DNA of 64,000 bases, from assembly GCF_041434935.1 (NCBI RefSeq), contig NZ_CP107964.1, positions 5,997,001-6,061,000 of the forward strand, given 5' to 3'. Under the pieces are notes generated by a model, which worked only from the letters and a program-made list of their open reading frames with translations, had not been told where the DNA came from and ran no database searches. This DNA comes from Kitasatospora sp. NBC_00374 (GTDB lineage Bacteria > Actinomycetota > Actinomycetes > Streptomycetales > Streptomycetaceae). Numbering within the stretch: the stretch's first letter is position 1; every line of letters starts with the position of its first letter. Shown here piece after piece: positions 62,719-64,000 of this stretch. A program made the translations under genes and the position numbers.

Positions 62719-63141
62719 GTGGACAGCTGGATCTGGTGGCTTCTCGCCGCCGTCGGCCTGGGCATACCTCTGGTACTCACGGCCATGCCCGAGTTCGCCA
62801 TGTTCGCGCTCGGCGCCGGCGCGGCGGCGCTGGCGGCCGCGCTCGGGGCGGGGGTGGTCCTCCAGTTCCTGGTGTTCGTGGGGATCTCCGTCGCCCTCCT
62901 GGTCGTGGTCAGGCCGGTGGCCTACCGCCTGCTGCAGAAGGGACCGCAGATCCGCACGGGCGTCGACGCCCTCCCGGGTGCCTCGGCCGTGGTACAGGAA
63001 AGGGTCGACGCGGAGGGCGGACGGATCAAGCTCAACGGCGAGATCTGGTCGGCCCGCGCACTCAACCCCGGCAGCGTCTACGAGCCGGGGCAGCAGGTCG
63101 ACGTCGTCGAAATCCAGGGCGCTACCGCCCTGGTCGTCTAG
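62719..63141 (+). CDS. NfeD-like membrane protein
   Basis: 140-residue protein with an N-terminal membrane region (SWIWWLLAAVGLGIPLVLTA and LAAALGAGVVLQFLVFVGIS) and a C-terminal OB-fold domain (GASAVVQERVDAEGGRIKLNG, then VYEPGQQVDVVEIQGATALVV). NfeD proteins partner SPFH-domain proteins, and one follows 10 bp downstream. Together they organise membrane microdomains or regulate quality control. GTG 62719 fits a leaderless promoter. Confidence 0.92.
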   Translation: MDSWIWWLLAAVGLGIPLVLTAMPEFAMFALGAGAAALAAALGAGVVLQFLVFVGISVALLVVVRPVAYRLLQKGPQIRTGVDALPGASAVVQERVDAEGGRIKLNGEIWSARALNPGSVYEPGQQVDVVEIQGATALVV

Positions 63142-63151
63142 GGGGAGAGTC

Positions 63152-64000
63152 GTGGAACCCGTCCTTATCGTCCTGGTCGTCCTGGTCGTGGTGGCCTTCA
63201 TCGCACTGATCAAGACGATCCAGGTCATCCCGCAGGCCAGCGCGGCGATCGTGGAGCGCTTCGGCCGCTACACCCGCACGCTCGGCGCGGGCCTGAACAT
63301 CGTGGTGCCCTTCATCGACACCATCCGGAACCGGATCGACCTGCGCGAGCAGGTCGTGCCCTTCCCGCCGCAGCCGGTCATCACCTCGGACAACCTGGTC
63401 GTCAACATCGACACCGTCATCTACTACCAGGTGACCGACGCCAGGGCCGCGACCTACGAGGTCGCCAGCTACATCCAGGCGATCGAGCAGCTCACCGTCA
63501 CCACCCTGCGCAACATCATCGGCTCGATGGACCTGGAGTCCACCCTGACCTCCCGCGAGGTCATCAACGCGGGGCTGCGCGGCGTGCTGGACGAGGCCAC
63601 CGGCCGCTGGGGCATCCGGGTCAACCGGGTCGAGCTGAAGGCGATCGAGCCGCCGACCTCCATCCAGGACTCGATGGAGAAGCAGATGCGCGCCGACCGC
63701 GACAAGCGGGCCGCGATCCTCACCGCCGAGGGCTCCCGCCAGGCCGCCATCCTGCGCGCCGAGGGTGAGAAGCAGGCCGCGGTCCTGCAGGCCGAGGGCG
63801 AGGCGCAGGCCGCGGTGCTGCGCGCCGACGGTGAGGCCGCCGCGATCCGGACGGTCTTCGAGGCCATCCACGAGGGCGACGCCGACCAGAAGCTGCTCGC
63901 CTACCAGTACCTGCAGACCCTGCCCGAGCTGGCCAAGGGCGACTCCAACAAGCTCTGGATCATCCCGAGCGAGGTCGGCGACGCGCTCAAGGGCCTCGGC
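63152..64000 (+). CDS. SPFH/band-7 protein (stomatin-like), N-terminal part
   Basis: 283 residues visible, running off the window. One N-terminal membrane segment (LIVLVVLVVVAFIALIKTI) then the SPFH domain with ASAAIVERFGRYTRTLGAGLN, NLVVNIDTVIYYQVTDA and AIEPPTSIQDSMEKQM, followed by a coiled coil of Ala/Glu-rich heptads (AILRAEGEKQAAVLQAEGE). GTG 63152 has GGGGGAGAG five bases upstream. It forms an operon with the NfeD-like gene. The C terminus is outside the window. Confidence 0.94.
   Translation, partial: MEPVLIVLVVLVVVAFIALIKTIQVIPQASAAIVERFGRYTRTLGAGLNIVVPFIDTIRNRIDLREQVVPFPPQPVITSDNLVVNIDTVIYYQVTDARAATYEVASYIQAIEQLTVTTLRNIIGSMDLESTLTSREVINAGLRGVLDEATGRWGIRVNRVELKAIEPPTSIQDSMEKQMRADRDKRAAILTAEGSRQAAILRAEGEKQAAVLQAEGEAQAAVLRADGEAAAIRTVFEAIHEGDADQKLLAYQYLQTLPELAKGDSNKLWIIPSEVGDALKGLG

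Overview
The window is high-GC (about 70 % or more) actinobacterial chromosome with strong third-position GC bias, GTG and TTG starts, many ATGA/GTGA gene overlaps and many apparently leaderless genes. The gene content (crotonyl-CoA carboxylase/reductase with MeaA, AmaP/Asp23 envelope operon, FabG-FabI pair, FHA-ABC exporter, TldD/TldE with KptA, small SGM_5486-type membrane protein) points to Streptomycetaceae (Streptomyces or Kitasatospora). I see no tRNA, rRNA, CRISPR array, insertion sequence, integrase or attachment site. The window looks like chromosome in native order rather than an acquired island.

Layout. 1-4977 (minus strand): ethylmalonyl-CoA pathway block with a tandem 3-hydroxyacyl-CoA dehydrogenase, a TetR regulator, ccr and the start of meaA, which together make ethylmalonyl-/methylsuccinyl-CoA-type extender units. 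5409-8746: a Uma2 nuclease-fold protein, a DHA2 drug exporter with its TetR repressor and twin operators, and a small hypothetical. 8851-11302: a glutamine-synthetase-like ligase and an amidohydrolase, the two halves of fungal FluG as adjacent genes. 11459-12943: secreted subtilisin. 13066-15851 (minus): secreted protein, ECF sigma factor, membrane-anchored protein and HipA-like kinase; the secreted and anchored proteins share an almost identical 462-bp 3' half.

16199-27936: a SRPBCC protein, then an exopolysaccharide locus (two GT4 glycosyltransferases, initiating sugar transferase, O-antigen ligase/polymerase, MurJ-like flippase, polysaccharide deacetylase, Wzz-like co-polymerase, FemAB/GNAT-type acyltransferase, convergent secreted GH26 hydrolase). 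This has the parts of a Wzx/Wzy-type assembly line with its own modifying and cleaving enzymes. 28591-33046: a membrane-anchored beta-propeller-like protein, an ABC-F protein behind a 7-residue leader ORF and hairpin, a small HTH protein and an enoyl-CoA hydratase. 33214-35562: five-gene Asp23/AmaP operon.

35570-42908: minus-strand SDR, VanZ, maleylpyruvate-isomerase-like, SURF1 and exonuclease-BRCT genes, then an alcohol dehydrogenase and a DUF485-acetate permease pair on the plus strand. 43008-50206: MoaA, two small conserved proteins, KptA-TldE-TldD and a metallo-beta-lactamase-fold phospholipase-like protein. 50207-64000: FabG-FabI, a GntR/FCD regulator divergent from a CynX-type transporter and its 40-residue partner, SixA, SerB, an FHA-ABC exporter, a GAF histidine kinase with its NarL regulator, an unrecognised protein, a single ABC ATPase, and an NfeD-SPFH pair cut by the window end.

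The signals I find most worth pursuing are the sigma factor bracketed by two copies of one extracellular domain, the matching palindromes in the ccr promoter and inside its tetR gene, the leader ORF of the ABC-F gene, and the repeated TANNNT-to-start spacing that marks about ten leaderless genes.
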